A stretch of DNA of 64,000 bases from DASQBT01 sp049578545 (GCA_049578545.1 JBAUMF010000030.1:1-64000); one strand, 5' to 3'. Positions 24,703 to 34,068 are shown, counted from the stretch's first letter. Notes: generated by a model from the letters alone, not told the origin. Program-made: numbers and translations.

Positions 24703-26147
24703 AGAAGAATGAGGCTGGCAAGCCCAAGGAAGATGAAGAATCCCATGCTGTCGGTGGTTGCCGTCAGCAGCACCGATGAACCCATCGCTGGGTCCCGATT
24801 CATGTGTTCCATCGCCAGAGGAATGAAAATGCCAGCAAGCGCTGCAACGATCAGATTCAGTAACATGGCGAGCGCCATTACGCCACCCAGCGCCACATTG
24901 CGGTACAGTGCCCAGGCAAACATGCCAACCGCGGCACCCCACACCACGCCATTAAGCAGTGCCACGCCCAGCTCCTTCAGCACAAGACGGCGCGCATTCG
25001 CCGGGGTAATCTGGCCCAAGGCAAGCGCGCGAATGATCAGGGTGGTGGTCTGATTGCCGGAATTTCCGCCAATGCCGGCAATGATGGGCATCAGCGCGGC
25101 CAGGGCAGCCAGCTTCGCGATGCTGCCTTCAAATACACTGATTACTCGCGACGCTATGAATGCAGTACAAAGATTGATGGCAAGCCAGGTCCAGCGGTTG
25201 CGGGCCGCTTTCCACACGGTAGAGAAAAGGTCTTCCTCTTCTCGAAGGCCGGCCATCGACAGCATGTCTGATTCGGATGATTCGCGGATATAGTCCACCA
25301 CAGCATCGACCGTCAGGCGGCCCAAGAGCCGACCGGTGTTGTCAACCACCGGTGCCATCACCAGGTCGTAACGTTCGAAGGCCTGGGCGGCTTCATGGGC
25401 ATCGTCTTCCGGCTTGAAGGTCACAGCATCTACTGCCATGACGGCAGCTACAGAGACTTCCGGGTCGTTCGTAAGCAATCGCTTCAGTGGCAGCACGCCG
25501 ATCAGCTTGTCGTTGCGTTCCACCACAAACAGCTTGTCCAGCTGGTCAGGCAGTTCACCCAGGCGGCGCAGATAACGCAATGCCACCTCGAGCGTAACGT
25601 CAGCCCTGATGGTTACCATGTCGAAATCCATCAGGGCGCCGACCGTATCTTCCGGATAAGACAGCGCGGATTGAAGGTGGATTCGCTTTTGCGCATCCAG
25701 TGAGACAAGCAATTCCTGGATCACATCCTTGGGCAGGTCTGGAGCCAGGTCGGCAATCTCGTCGGTATCAAGCGTGCCGGCCGCCGCCAGCAACTCCTGG
25801 TTGTCCATGCTGGCAATGAGTGACTCACGCACGGCATCGGATACTTCCACAAGGATCTCGCCGTCACGTTCTGCCTTGACCAGGTCCCAGACCCGGAGAC
25901 GATCATTCAGTGGCAGACCTTCGAGAATGTAGGCGACGTCCGCGGGGTGCAGTTCATCGAGGCTTTTCTGCAGATCGGCAAGATTCTGCTTGTGGACAAG
26001 GTTTTCAACCAGATCCTGCTTGGGACCGCCCTGACGGTGAACGAGCTCCTCAACCAGCTTTTGACGGGCGAGTAGAGACTGCACCTGTTCCAGGTGTTCT
26101 TCCAACCCGTCTTGATTGGTGTGATGCGAATCTGTTTCTTCTGTCAT
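24699..26147 (-). CDS. mgtE: Magnesium transporter MgtE
   Basis: A 482-residue magnesium channel. The cytoplasmic N domain (about 20-155) holds the superhelical repeats (LHPADVAYILEGLP, DLAPDLPKDVIQELL), a CBS pair spans about 160-285, and five membrane helices fill the rest (from about 315). The pore motif region GIGGNSGNQTTT is near 385. In MgtE the N and CBS domains close the pore when cytoplasmic Mg is high. It starts the mgtE-msbA-ttcA overlap chain. Confidence 0.94.
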   Translation of the reverse strand: MTEETDSHHTNQDGLEEHLEQVQSLLARQKLVEELVHRQGGPKQDLVENLVHKQNLADLQKSLDELHPADVAYILEGLPLNDRLRVWDLVKAERDGEILVEVSDAVRESLIASMDNQELLAAAGTLDTDEIADLAPDLPKDVIQELLVSLDAQKRIHLQSALSYPEDTVGALMDFDMVTIRADVTLEVALRYLRRLGELPDQLDKLFVVERNDKLIGVLPLKRLLTNDPEVSVAAVMAVDAVTFKPEDDAHEAAQAFERYDLVMAPVVDNTGRLLGRLTVDAVVDYIRESSESDMLSMAGLREEEDLFSTVWKAARNRWTWLAINLCTAFIASRVISVFEGSIAKLAALAALMPIIAGIGGNSGNQTTTLIIRALALGQITPANARRLVLKELGVALLNGVVWGAAVGMFAWALYRNVALGGVMALAMLLNLIVAALAGIFIPLAMEHMNRDPAMGSSVLLTATTDSMGFFIFLGLASLILL

Positions 26148-26213
26148 CGTGTTGGTCAGCTTCAGGGCTGGATTTTAACCCTGCGCGGAGCTTTTGCTTT
26201 CACTCGGGCCTGC

Positions 26214-26915
26214 TCAGCGCGGCACTTGGGCATAGCGCATGCGTGCAGCAATGACGGCAACACGATGCTGATACTTGCGTGAAGCGCGATGGTCCTCGAA
26301 CCAGCGCGGGTTTGGCACCATCGCAGCCAGGGCGGCAGCCTGACCGGCATTCAGATTGGCCGCAGCTGTCCTGAAGTAATGGCGGGAGGCCGCTTCGGCG
26401 CCATAGATGCCATCACCCCATTCGATGATGTTGAGGTAAATCTCGAGAATCCGCCGCTTGCTCATCACGTTTTCGATCATGAGGGTGATGATGGCTTCCT
26501 CCCCCTTTCTGAGGAAACTTCTTTGTCCTGACAAAAACAGGTTCTTTGCCAATTGCTGGCTAATGGTCGAGCCACCAGCGACGACGCGGCCTTTCTTCAG
26601 GTTCTTTTCCACCGCATTCTGGATACCTTCCCAGTCAAAGCCTTCGTGGTCGAGAAATCTGCTGTCTTCTGCCGCCACAATGGCCTGCTTGAGGTGAATC
26701 GAGATTTTGTCGTATGGCGCCCACTTGTGGCGCAACTCGGCATTCGGGTCGGTTGCCTGGAGGCGTGCGAGTCCGGCTTGCATGAAAGAACTCGAAGAAG
26801 GATTGTGATCGACCCACCACAGCACATGAGCGAGCATCCAAAGCTGGAATACGACAAACAGACCCAGCAATACATAGGCCCCGTTTCGGGCCACGCGCAC
26901 TGAGGCGCGGATCAT
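26214..26915 (-). CDS. mtgA: Monofunctional peptidoglycan glycosyltransferase
   Basis: A 233-residue GT51 glycosyltransferase that polymerises lipid II without a transpeptidase domain. One N-terminal membrane helix (near 11-33) anchors it, with the catalytic domain in the periplasm. The catalytic glutamate is in AAEDSRFLDHEGFDWEGI; GGSTISQQLAKNLFLSGQRS is the second family motif. I chose ATG 26915, which overlaps the aroE stop (ATGA); the upstream part of the open frame reads through aroE. It is the second gene of aroE-mtgA. Confidence 0.94.
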   Translation of the reverse strand: MIRASVRVARNGAYVLLGLFVVFQLWMLAHVLWWVDHNPSSSSFMQAGLARLQATDPNAELRHKWAPYDKISIHLKQAIVAAEDSRFLDHEGFDWEGIQNAVEKNLKKGRVVAGGSTISQQLAKNLFLSGQRSFLRKGEEAIITLMIENVMSKRRILEIYLNIIEWGDGIYGAEAASRHYFRTAAANLNAGQAAALAAMVPNPRWFEDHRASRKYQHRVAVIAARMRYAQVPR

Positions 26916-27718
26916 GACTGGCGAAGCTGCGAGATTACGGTGCGGGTGTCGGGATGGACTCCGCGCCAGATATAAAAGGATTCCGCCGCCTGCTCTACAA
27001 GCATTCCCAGTCCGTCGGCAATCCTGCTCGTTCCATGAGTCCTGGCCCACGACATGAAGGCGGTCTCCAGTCCATACATCATGTCGTAAGCGAGCGCGTT
27101 TGGAGCAAAAATGGTGGGTGGCAATTCCGGAATGTGCCCGGCAAGGCTTGCTGAAGTGGCGTTGATGACAATATCAAAACGAAGGCCTCCAAGGTCGCCA
27201 TAGCCGCAAGCTGTAATCTGTTTGTCGAACAGTTGAACTAGCTGTTCTGCCTTCTCGGAGGTGCGATTCACCAGGACGAGTGCGGCGGGATGCTCCTGCA
27301 GAAGGGGTTCAATCACGCCACGAGCCGCTCCCCCGGCCCCCATCAACAAGACAGACTTCCCCTTTATCGCGATGCCCAGATTACCTGTCAGGTCGCGCGC
27401 CAATCCTGCTCCATCTGTATTGTCACCAAGAATCCCACCCCGTTCGAATTTGAGTGTATTGACGGCACCTGCGGACTGGGCGCGCGCCGTTTTCCTGGTT
27501 GCGAGTGCGAAGGCCTGCTCTTTGAAAGGAACAGTCACGTTCATCCCTGCCCCACCCCCAGCCCGGAACGCTTCTACCACCTCGGCAAATCCATCCATGG
27601 GTGCGAGCAATCTCGAGTAGATCAAATCCTGCCGGGTCTGGCGGGCAAATTCGGCATGAATCAACGGGGATTTTGAATGGGAGATGGGGTGGCCCACAAC
27701 AGCGTAATGATCAGTCAT
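26912..27718 (-). CDS. aroE: Shikimate dehydrogenase
   Basis: A 268-residue NADP-dependent enzyme of aromatic amino-acid synthesis that reduces 3-dehydroshikimate. The substrate site SHSKSPLIH is near 13-21, the catalytic Lys in NVTVPFK near 66, the Asp in DNTDGAG near 103, the nucleotide turn GAGGAARGV near 127 and NRTSEKA near 151 for NADP choice. Length is standard. It is followed with overlap by mtgA. Confidence 0.96.
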   Translation of the reverse strand: MTDHYAVVGHPISHSKSPLIHAEFARQTRQDLIYSRLLAPMDGFAEVVEAFRAGGGAGMNVTVPFKEQAFALATRKTARAQSAGAVNTLKFERGGILGDNTDGAGLARDLTGNLGIAIKGKSVLLMGAGGAARGVIEPLLQEHPAALVLVNRTSEKAEQLVQLFDKQITACGYGDLGGLRFDIVINATSASLAGHIPELPPTIFAPNALAYDMMYGLETAFMSWARTHGTSRIADGLGMLVEQAAESFYIWRGVHPDTRTVISQLRQS

Positions 27719-27905
27719 GGTGCTATTTTAGATGGGGGCACCATTCATTGGATTCGGCACGATGAAATTTGAAATGCGCATCAAGGCTAATTCCATGTAC
27801 AAATCCGTGGTTGAGACAGACCGCAAATCTTCGCTTGATCCACGAAAGGTATTTCGCTGCCAGACAAGATGACTTGGGACCGTTTCGTTAACCGCCGGTC
27901 ACAGG

Positions 27906-28364
27906 TCAGGGTACTTGCACCCAGGGAAGCCCCCGTGCTCTCCAGCCGTTGATTTCATTCCGGTGGTTCGTGGCTTTGTTGAAGTCGCCCTCAAAACCTT
28001 CTGCCACATTAAAGCTGTTCCGCCATCCCGCTTCGGTGGCTGCAATGGCCGCGTTGTGGGAGCGGGCGCCATTGCGACAGATGAACATCGTCAGGGCCTC
28101 AGGATCAACCATCTGCTTGAGCTGTGTGAGGAAATGAGGATTCAGAGCCCAACCGGGAAAATGCCGGAATTCTGCATGAATGGCATCGGGAATCATGCCC
28201 ACCAGATCAAGCTCAGAACGGCTGCGAACATCGACCAGTTTGGCCCCAGGGGCAAGTTCCAGCAGTTCTTCCGCTTCATGAGGAAAAAGAACCCCCTCAT
28301 AAGGAAGATTGGCCTCTTGCGCGCGCTTGTGCGCGGTTGTGAGGATTTCGGTAAGGCGCCCCAT
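27906..28364 (-). CDS. Rhodanese-like sulfurtransferase
   Basis: A 152-residue single-domain rhodanese. The active-site loop is CRNGARS (about 101-107), with the catalytic Cys intact. An N-terminal helix of about 30 residues precedes the domain. ATG 28364 has AGGAGA nine bases upstream; the open frame extends to 28403. Rhodaneses of this kind transfer sulfane sulfur in the cytoplasm. It is divergent from glnA, and the space between holds the NtrC and sigma-54 sites. Confidence 0.9.
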   Translation of the reverse strand: MGRLTEILTTAHKRAQEANLPYEGVLFPHEAEELLELAPGAKLVDVRSRSELDLVGMIPDAIHAEFRHFPGWALNPHFLTQLKQMVDPEALTMFICRNGARSHNAAIAATEAGWRNSFNVAEGFEGDFNKATNHRNEINGWRARGLPWVQVP

Positions 28365-28437
28365 TGTTGTTCTCCTGTCTTCAATTCGGGAAGCAAGTAA
28401 CAATCATCAGTATAAGCCGCAAAAAACAGCGCGCAAA

Positions 28438-28454
28438 TGCACCATAATGGGGCA
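28438..28454 (+). promoter_or_regulatory. NtrC-binding site (strong match)
   Basis: TGCACCATAATGGGGCA is a palindrome close to the NtrC consensus TGCACCA-N3-TGGTGCA, differing at one position. It lies about 95 bases upstream of the sigma-54 promoter of glnA, the usual enhancer distance. Confidence 0.8.
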
Positions 28455-28469
28455 AGCCAGCGATAAATT

Positions 28470-28484
28470 GCTCTTGTGTGGTGC
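28470..28484 (+). promoter_or_regulatory. Second, weaker NtrC-like site
   Basis: GCTC-N7-GTGC fits the core GCAC-N7-GTGC with one mismatch. Its centre is 31 bases, about three helical turns, from the centre of the strong site at 28446, a spacing that suits cooperative NtrC binding. Confidence 0.5.
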
Positions 28485-28548
28485 CAACCAGAATTCATGG
28501 CTTAGGCTTTAAGCGTTATGGCACAATCCTTTGGTCGAAAAGGTGGGA

Positions 28549-28564
28549 TGGCACACAATCTGCT
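28549..28564 (+). promoter_or_regulatory. Sigma-54 promoter of glnA
   Basis: TGGCACACAATCTGCT has GG at 28550-28551 and GC at 28562-28563, ten bases apart, as RpoN requires. Transcription should start near 28575, about 50 bases before the glnA start. Together with the two upstream NtrC sites this is a complete enhancer-dependent nitrogen promoter. Confidence 0.85.
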
Positions 28565-28623
28565 TTTTCCGGGTTTGCGACATTCGTTTAGATGCTTTTA
28601 ATCCTCAAATTTAGGAGATTCAC

Positions 28624-30033
28624 ATGGCGGCAGCCGATGTATTCAAGATGATCACTGAAAAGGAAGTCAAGTTCGTCGATTTGCGTTTTACTGACACGCG
28701 CGGCAAGGAACAGCATGTTAGCGTGCCAGTGACGGCCTTCGGCGAGGACAAGTTCACCGACGGACATGCGTTCGACGGCTCGTCTATTGCCGGCTGGAAA
28801 GGCATCCAGGCTTCGGACATGCTGCTGATGCCAGACCCCGACACGGCCAACATCGACCCTTTCATGGACGAAGCCACCTTGATATTGTCCTGCGATGTCA
28901 TCGAACCGGATACGGGCAAGGGCTACGACCGCTGCCCGCGCTCCATCGCCAAGCGCGGTGAGGCCTACCTCAAGTCCACTGGCCTTGGCGAAGCCGCCTA
29001 CTTTGGCCCGGAGCCGGAATTCTTCATTTTTGATTCAGTGGCCTGGCATGACGACATGTCGGGCTGCGGCGTAAAGATTTCTTCCGAAGAAGCGGCCTGG
29101 TCCTCCGGCGAGCAAACGGAAACCGGTAATCTCGGCCATCGCCCCAAAGTCAAAGGTGGCTATTTTCCGGTCCCGCCGGTTGATTCACTGCAGGACATCC
29201 GCTCCGCCATGTGCCTGACCATGGAGGAAATGGGCGTCGAAGTCGAAGTTCATCACCACGAAGTGGCGACCGCCGGGCAGTGCGAAATCGGCACCAAGTT
29301 CAATACCCTGGTGCGCCGGGCCGACTCGACCCAGATCCTGAAATACGTGGTACACAACGTCGCCCATGCCTATGGCAAGACCGCCACTTTCATGCCCAAG
29401 CCCATCGTCGGGGACAACGGTTCCGGCATGCACGTGCATCAGTCGATCTGGAAGGACGGAAAGAACCTGTTTGCGGGCAATGGTTACGCGGGCCTGTCCG
29501 AGTTCGCGCTCTACTACATCGGTGGAGTCATCAAGCACGCCAAGGCGCTGAACGCCATCACCAATCCCGGCACCAACTCATACAAGCGTCTGGTGCCCGG
29601 CTTCGAGGCGCCTATCAATCTGGCCTATTCGGCCCGCAACCGTTCCGCCTCCATTCGAATTCCCCACGTGGCCAGCGACAAGGCGCGCCGCATCGAAGTC
29701 CGCTTCCCCGATCCGACCGCCAACCCGTACCTGGCCTTTACCGCCATGATGATGGCCGGCCTGGATGGGGTGCAGAACAAGATTCACCCTGGCGACCCGA
29801 TGGACAAGAACCTGTATGATCTGCCGCCGGTCGAAGCGGCCAAGATCCCGCATCCCTGCGCTTCGCTGGACGAGGCCCTGGAAGCGCTGGAACAGGATCA
29901 CGAGTTTCTGACCCGCGGTGGTGTGTTCAGTGAAGACATGATCGCTGCCTACATCGAACTGAAGATGGAAGAAGTTACGCGCTTCAGAATGACCACGCAC
30001 CCGGTCGAGTTCGACATGTATTATTCCTGTTAA
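28624..30033 (+). CDS. glnA: Glutamine synthetase type I
   Basis: A 469-residue dodecameric enzyme that joins ammonia to glutamate. DGSSIAGWKGI, the metal-ligand segments GPEPEFFIFD and NGSGMHVHQS, and the arginine-rich NRSASIRIP are all present. The adenylylation tyrosine lies in KNLYDLPP (about 398), so GlnE control is expected (type I-beta). It begins with GGAGA seven bases before the ATG. It is transcribed from the NtrC-dependent promoter and ends at a strong terminator. Confidence 0.98.
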   Translation: MAAADVFKMITEKEVKFVDLRFTDTRGKEQHVSVPVTAFGEDKFTDGHAFDGSSIAGWKGIQASDMLLMPDPDTANIDPFMDEATLILSCDVIEPDTGKGYDRCPRSIAKRGEAYLKSTGLGEAAYFGPEPEFFIFDSVAWHDDMSGCGVKISSEEAAWSSGEQTETGNLGHRPKVKGGYFPVPPVDSLQDIRSAMCLTMEEMGVEVEVHHHEVATAGQCEIGTKFNTLVRRADSTQILKYVVHNVAHAYGKTATFMPKPIVGDNGSGMHVHQSIWKDGKNLFAGNGYAGLSEFALYYIGGVIKHAKALNAITNPGTNSYKRLVPGFEAPINLAYSARNRSASIRIPHVASDKARRIEVRFPDPTANPYLAFTAMMMAGLDGVQNKIHPGDPMDKNLYDLPPVEAAKIPHPCASLDEALEALEQDHEFLTRGGVFSEDMIAAYIELKMEEVTRFRMTTHPVEFDMYYSC

Positions 30034-30056
30034 GAGCGTGGGCCAGAAAGCCTGGA

Positions 30057-30079
30057 GGGCGGCGCGAGCCGCCCTTTTT
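30057..30079 (+). terminator. Rho-independent terminator after glnA
   Basis: A perfect 7-bp stem GGGCGGC / GCCGCCC with loop GCGA is followed by TTTTT. It separates glnA from the DUF4124-ntrBC genes. Confidence 0.92.
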
Positions 30080-30153
30080 ACGTCTTGCAGTTCAGGAAAC
30101 TAAAGAAGCAGGCTGGGAGTCCGTTTCAAAGACTATCCGGTACACTATTTGCC

Positions 30154-30657
30154 ATGAATCCTGATTTTCAAATGAAATACGTTGTGATTTGCCTGACACT
30201 GGCCGGCACGCTGGCTGCCAGCCCGGTCAAGGCGGAAATCTACAAGTACATTGACGAAAACGGCCAGGTAACGTTTACCGACATGCCTCGCAAAGGCGTA
30301 AAGGCCAACCATATCTACAACATGCCAGCCGGTCCGACCAACCTTGGAGCAGGCAGCGGCAGGCAATTGATAAAGAAGAATGTATCCTTCCGGCCGGCAG
30401 ATTTTCCCCGTATCGATCCAGCCACGCAGCGCAAGCGGGATGACATACGTCGCCAGGTGTTGCGGGAAGAACTTACCAGCGAACGACAAAACCTGGCGGA
30501 GTCCCAGCGCCAGCTGTCTCTTGGGTCCAGAACGATGACCGGCGAGAAGGCCAGCGACGACAGCTATGTAAGCCGGGTCAAGAGGCTAAAGGATGCTGTC
30601 GAGCAGCACCAAAGCAATATTGCAGCTATTCAGAAAGAGCTCGACACAAGCCGTTAG
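30154..30657 (+). CDS. Exported DUF4124-domain protein
   Basis: A 167-residue secreted or periplasmic protein. The N-terminal hydrophobic segment (VVICLTLAGTLAASPVKA) looks like a cleavable signal ending AKA-type before EIYKYIDENGQVTFTD, the DUF4124 signature. The C-terminal half is a charged coiled coil with repeated RQ/ES pairs. The start is uncertain: ATG 30154 and ATG 30172 both keep the signal, and neither has a clear ribosome site. It lies between glnA and ntrB. Its role is unknown. Confidence 0.8.
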   Translation: MNPDFQMKYVVICLTLAGTLAASPVKAEIYKYIDENGQVTFTDMPRKGVKANHIYNMPAGPTNLGAGSGRQLIKKNVSFRPADFPRIDPATQRKRDDIRRQVLREELTSERQNLAESQRQLSLGSRTMTGEKASDDSYVSRVKRLKDAVEQHQSNIAAIQKELDTSR

Positions 30658-30705
30658 GACCAAATTTCGTACCTGGCATATTCAGTGCTAGGTTATGGGG
30701 GCACC

Positions 30706-31761
30706 ATGATTCCGCAGACACCCCCAACCCTTCCTGATTTCGCTACGGTTGATGCGCTCTCTACAGGCGTTCTGGCCTGCGATGTCGCAGGAACAATCAT
30801 TTATATCAATCCAGCCGAGGAAACCCTGCTCGGAATATCGGGTGCGTTGCTGTCTGGAATGCACTACGAAGGGGCATTTGAACACAGCCCTGAGTTGCGC
30901 GGAGCGGTACGGTCAGCCCTGGAAACCAGGGAGATCGTGACTGAGCATGATCTCGAAGTATCGGTCAACAGCCATCCAGCGGTAAGGGTTACTTGTACGG
31001 TCACGCCGACAGAGAAGGGTGAGTTCCTCCTGGAAATGCGTCCGCTGGATCAGCGTCTGAGAATAGCCCGGCAGGAACAAATTCGCATGCAACAGGAAGC
31101 AAGCCGCGATCTGCTCAGGAACCTGGCGCATGAAATCAAGAATCCGCTGGGCGGAATTCGCGGCGCAGCCCAGCTTCTGGAGCACGAATTGCCGCGTGAA
31201 AGCCTGCGTGAGTATACGCAGGTCATCATCAAGGAAGCGGATCGGCTCCAGTCGCTGATGGAGCGGCTGCTCACACCTCATCGCCTGCCGCGTTACAGTC
31301 GAATCAATATTCATGAAGTTCTGGAGCGTGTGCGCACTGTGCTGCTGGCCGAGACACCTGCAGGACTCACCATTACACGCGATTACGACACCAGCCTGCC
31401 GGAGTTGGAGGCGGACCCGGAACAGCTGATTCAGGCCGTACTCAACATTGCGCGCAATGGCGTGCAGGCAATGCAGGGACGGGGTGAATTGATCTTGCGC
31501 ACCCGCGTTGCGCGTCAAATGCAATTGGGAACCAAGCGCCACCGCATCGTCCTTAGTGTGCAAATTATCGATAATGGCCCTGGCATCGCAGATGACATAC
31601 GGGACCGTATTTTTTATCCCCTGGTGACCGGCCGCGAAGGCGGCAGCGGCCTCGGCTTGCCGCTGGCACAGACTCTGGTAGCGCAGAATCAGGGCACGAT
31701 CGAATGTGAATCGCGGCCCGGCCACACTGAATTTTCTCTTCTCTTCCCCTTGCAATCATGA
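30706..31761 (+). CDS. ntrB: Nitrogen regulation sensor kinase NtrB
   Basis: A 351-residue cytoplasmic histidine kinase. A PAS domain fills about 15-115. The phospho-acceptor His is in NLAHEIKNPLGGIRGAAQLL (near 142), followed by the ATPase boxes: NIARNGVQAMQ (N box), DNGPGIAD (G1) and GGSGLGLPLAQ (G2). NtrB phosphorylates NtrC under nitrogen limitation and is turned to a phosphatase by GlnB. I chose ATG 30706 with a GGGG element close upstream rather than GTG 30685. It overlaps ntrC by four bases. Confidence 0.94.
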   Translation: MIPQTPPTLPDFATVDALSTGVLACDVAGTIIYINPAEETLLGISGALLSGMHYEGAFEHSPELRGAVRSALETREIVTEHDLEVSVNSHPAVRVTCTVTPTEKGEFLLEMRPLDQRLRIARQEQIRMQQEASRDLLRNLAHEIKNPLGGIRGAAQLLEHELPRESLREYTQVIIKEADRLQSLMERLLTPHRLPRYSRINIHEVLERVRTVLLAETPAGLTITRDYDTSLPELEADPEQLIQAVLNIARNGVQAMQGRGELILRTRVARQMQLGTKRHRIVLSVQIIDNGPGIADDIRDRIFYPLVTGREGGSGLGLPLAQTLVAQNQGTIECESRPGHTEFSLLFPLQS

Positions 31762-33161
31762 TGAAACCTATTTGGATTGTTGATGACGACCGCTCCATTC
31801 GCTGGGTGCTGGAAAAAGCCCTGGAACGCGAAGGACTGACTGTCGAAACATTCAGCTCAGCAGGCGAGGCATTGATCAGGCTGGAAAAAAGTCAGCCCTC
31901 CGTTGTGGTGTCCGATATCCGCATGCCGGGCCCATCCGGGTTTGAATTCCTGCAGGCCCTCAAGGAGCGCATGCCGAGGCTGCCGGTCATTATCATGACG
32001 GCATACTCGGATCTCGATTCCGCTGTGGCTGCGTTTCAGGGGGGCGCGTTTGAGTATCTGCCCAAGCCTTTTGATGTTGATACCGCGGTTGAACTGGTGC
32101 GTCGTGCGCTGACTGAAAGCAGTCGCTCGGAGGGGGTCAAGGAAGAGTCCATCGATCTGCCCGAAATTCTCGGCCACGCCCCTGCAATGCAGGAGGTGTT
32201 CCGCGCGATTGGCCGTCTTTCACAATCGCATGCAACCGTATTGATTACGGGGGAATCAGGCACAGGCAAGGAACTCGTGGCGCATGCGCTGCATCGACAT
32301 AGCCCGCGAGCCAAAGGTCCATTCATCGCGATTAATACCGCAGCCATACCCAAGGATTTGCTCGAGTCGGAATTGTTCGGCCACGAGCGCGGCGCATTTA
32401 CAGGTGCAGCGGCTCAGCGGCATGGCCGTTTCGAGCAGGCAGATGAGGGTACGCTGTTTCTGGACGAGATCGGAGACATGCCCGCCGAACTGCAGACCCG
32501 CCTGTTGCGTGTGCTGGCGGACGGACAGTTCTATCGCGTCGGCGGGCATTCGCCGGTAAAAGTGAACGTCAGGGTCATAGCGGCCACACATCAGAACCTG
32601 GAAGAGCGCGTGCGTGCCGGATTGTTCCGGGAGGATTTGTTTCACCGGCTCAATGTCATCCGTCTGCGTTTGCCGCCCTTAAGGGAACGGCGTGAAGACG
32701 TTCCACTGCTTGCGCGCCATTTCCTGCAAAAAAGTGCCAAGGAGGCGGGGCTGGAAACCAAGAAGCTTTCGGAATCAGCGCTCAAATATTTGAGCAGCCT
32801 GCCCTTGACGGGCAACGTCCGCCAGCTGGAAAACGTTTGCCATTACCTGACCATCATGGCACCGGGTCAGATTGTTGAAGCGGGGGATCTTCCCAGCGAT
32901 TTGCTGTCATCGGATACGCCCGGCCAACCCGAAGGCGAGTGGCAAAGCTATCTGGCGCGCAAGGCTGATGAGGCGCTCAGTCGAGGGGAGAAGGGCATTC
33001 TCGATGGCTTGAACCGCGAATTTGAAAAGACCCTGATCAATATAGCCCTCAAACATACTGGCGGTCGGCGTATAGAAGCGGCAAACCTGCTTGGCTGGGG
33101 ACGCAATACGCTTACCCGAAAGATTCAGGAACTTGGGCTTGAAGAGCAAGGCGGTCACTGA
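31758..33161 (+). CDS. ntrC: Nitrogen regulation response regulator NtrC
   Basis: A 467-residue enhancer-binding protein. The receiver domain (about 5-120) has the acidic pair VDDD and the phospho-acceptor in VVSDIRMPG (near 54). The AAA+ domain has GESGTGKE (Walker A), ESELFGHERGAFTGA with the sigma-54 contact GAFTGA, and FLDEIGDMP (Walker B). A Fis-type helix-turn-helix ends the protein (RIEAANLLGWGRNTLTRKI). It should bind the two sites upstream of glnA and act with RpoN. It is co-transcribed with ntrB. Confidence 0.96.
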   Translation: MMKPIWIVDDDRSIRWVLEKALEREGLTVETFSSAGEALIRLEKSQPSVVVSDIRMPGPSGFEFLQALKERMPRLPVIIMTAYSDLDSAVAAFQGGAFEYLPKPFDVDTAVELVRRALTESSRSEGVKEESIDLPEILGHAPAMQEVFRAIGRLSQSHATVLITGESGTGKELVAHALHRHSPRAKGPFIAINTAAIPKDLLESELFGHERGAFTGAAAQRHGRFEQADEGTLFLDEIGDMPAELQTRLLRVLADGQFYRVGGHSPVKVNVRVIAATHQNLEERVRAGLFREDLFHRLNVIRLRLPPLRERREDVPLLARHFLQKSAKEAGLETKKLSESALKYLSSLPLTGNVRQLENVCHYLTIMAPGQIVEAGDLPSDLLSSDTPGQPEGEWQSYLARKADEALSRGEKGILDGLNREFEKTLINIALKHTGGRRIEAANLLGWGRNTLTRKIQELGLEEQGGH

Positions 33162-33303
33162 GGAAGCAAGGTGGAAGGGGGATCCGATGTGCACAAGAAG
33201 ACTGACCTGGCTCAAGTAATGAAGCTCCGCCGCCATGGAAAGTCGATGGGCGACGGCAAGACCCGCCGCGAAACCGAGGAAACAAGTTTTTTACGGTATT
33301 GCG

Positions 33304-34068
33304 CTAACCCAGTGTAGCCATTACCGGCGCATGGTCTGAAGGCCGCTCCAGTTTCCGCATGTCACGATCAATGACGCTGCTCGTGCATTTCCTGGCCAGC
33401 GGTGCGGACAAGAGGATGTGATCAATACGCAACCCGTGGTTGCGGCGGAATGCCATCATTCGATAATCCCACCAGGAAAAGCTTTTCTCGGCCTGCTCGA
33501 ACAGCCGAAAACTGTCTTTCAGGCCCAGGGCAAGCAGCTTGCTAAATGCCTGCCGCTCTGGCCCAGAGCACAAGACCTGCCCGCGCCAGGCGCCTGGATC
33601 ATGGACGTCGCGATCTTCCGGGGCGATGTTGTAATCCCCCAGCAGGGCCAGGTTCGGATGACGCGTGATTTCATCGCCCAGCCAACGGGCCAGTGCCTCC
33701 AGCCAGTTCAGCTTGTACTGATATTTGTCCGAATCGACACTTTGACCATTGGGGATGTAGACGCATACCACGCGTATGCCATCCACGCTGGCGGCGATAA
33801 CTCGCTTCTGTTCATCATCGAATCCCGGAATGCCGGTTTGCACATCGGTCAGCGCGTTTTTCGACAAGAGGGCGACGCCGTTGTAGGTCTTCTGTCCCGA
33901 AAAGGTGACCTGGTAACCGGCTGACTCAAGCTCGGCCCTGGGAAAGTTGTGGTCTTCCACTTTGGTTTCCTGCAGGCAAACAACGTCAGGTTGCCGGGTC
34001 GACAGGAAGTCGAGAAGTTGGGGCAGGCGAACTTTCAGGGAATTCACATTCCACGTAACAAGCTTCAT
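33304..34068 (-). CDS. xth: Exodeoxyribonuclease III
   Basis: A 254-residue AP endonuclease / 3'-5' exonuclease of base-excision repair. The motifs are WNVNSLKVR (N-terminal), LQETKVED (metal Glu), YIPNGQSVDSDKYQYK, GDYNIAPEDRDVHDP (Asp/Asn) and RIDHILLS with the final SDHAPV (catalytic His). Length is normal. It is convergent with ntrC and is separated from it by 142 bases without a clear terminator. Confidence 0.96.
   Translation of the reverse strand: MKLVTWNVNSLKVRLPQLLDFLSTRQPDVVCLQETKVEDHNFPRAELESAGYQVTFSGQKTYNGVALLSKNALTDVQTGIPGFDDEQKRVIAASVDGIRVVCVYIPNGQSVDSDKYQYKLNWLEALARWLGDEITRHPNLALLGDYNIAPEDRDVHDPGAWRGQVLCSGPERQAFSKLLALGLKDSFRLFEQAEKSFSWWDYRMMAFRRNHGLRIDHILLSAPLARKCTSSVIDRDMRKLERPSDHAPVMATLG

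Noticed and set aside
24703..24942. 80-residue N-terminal extension of MsbA
   Set aside because: It lies inside mgtE and resembles no transporter; GTG 24702 gives the normal length.
26916..27050. N-terminal extension of MtgA
   Set aside because: It lies inside aroE; ATG 26915 overlaps the aroE stop and starts just before the membrane helix.
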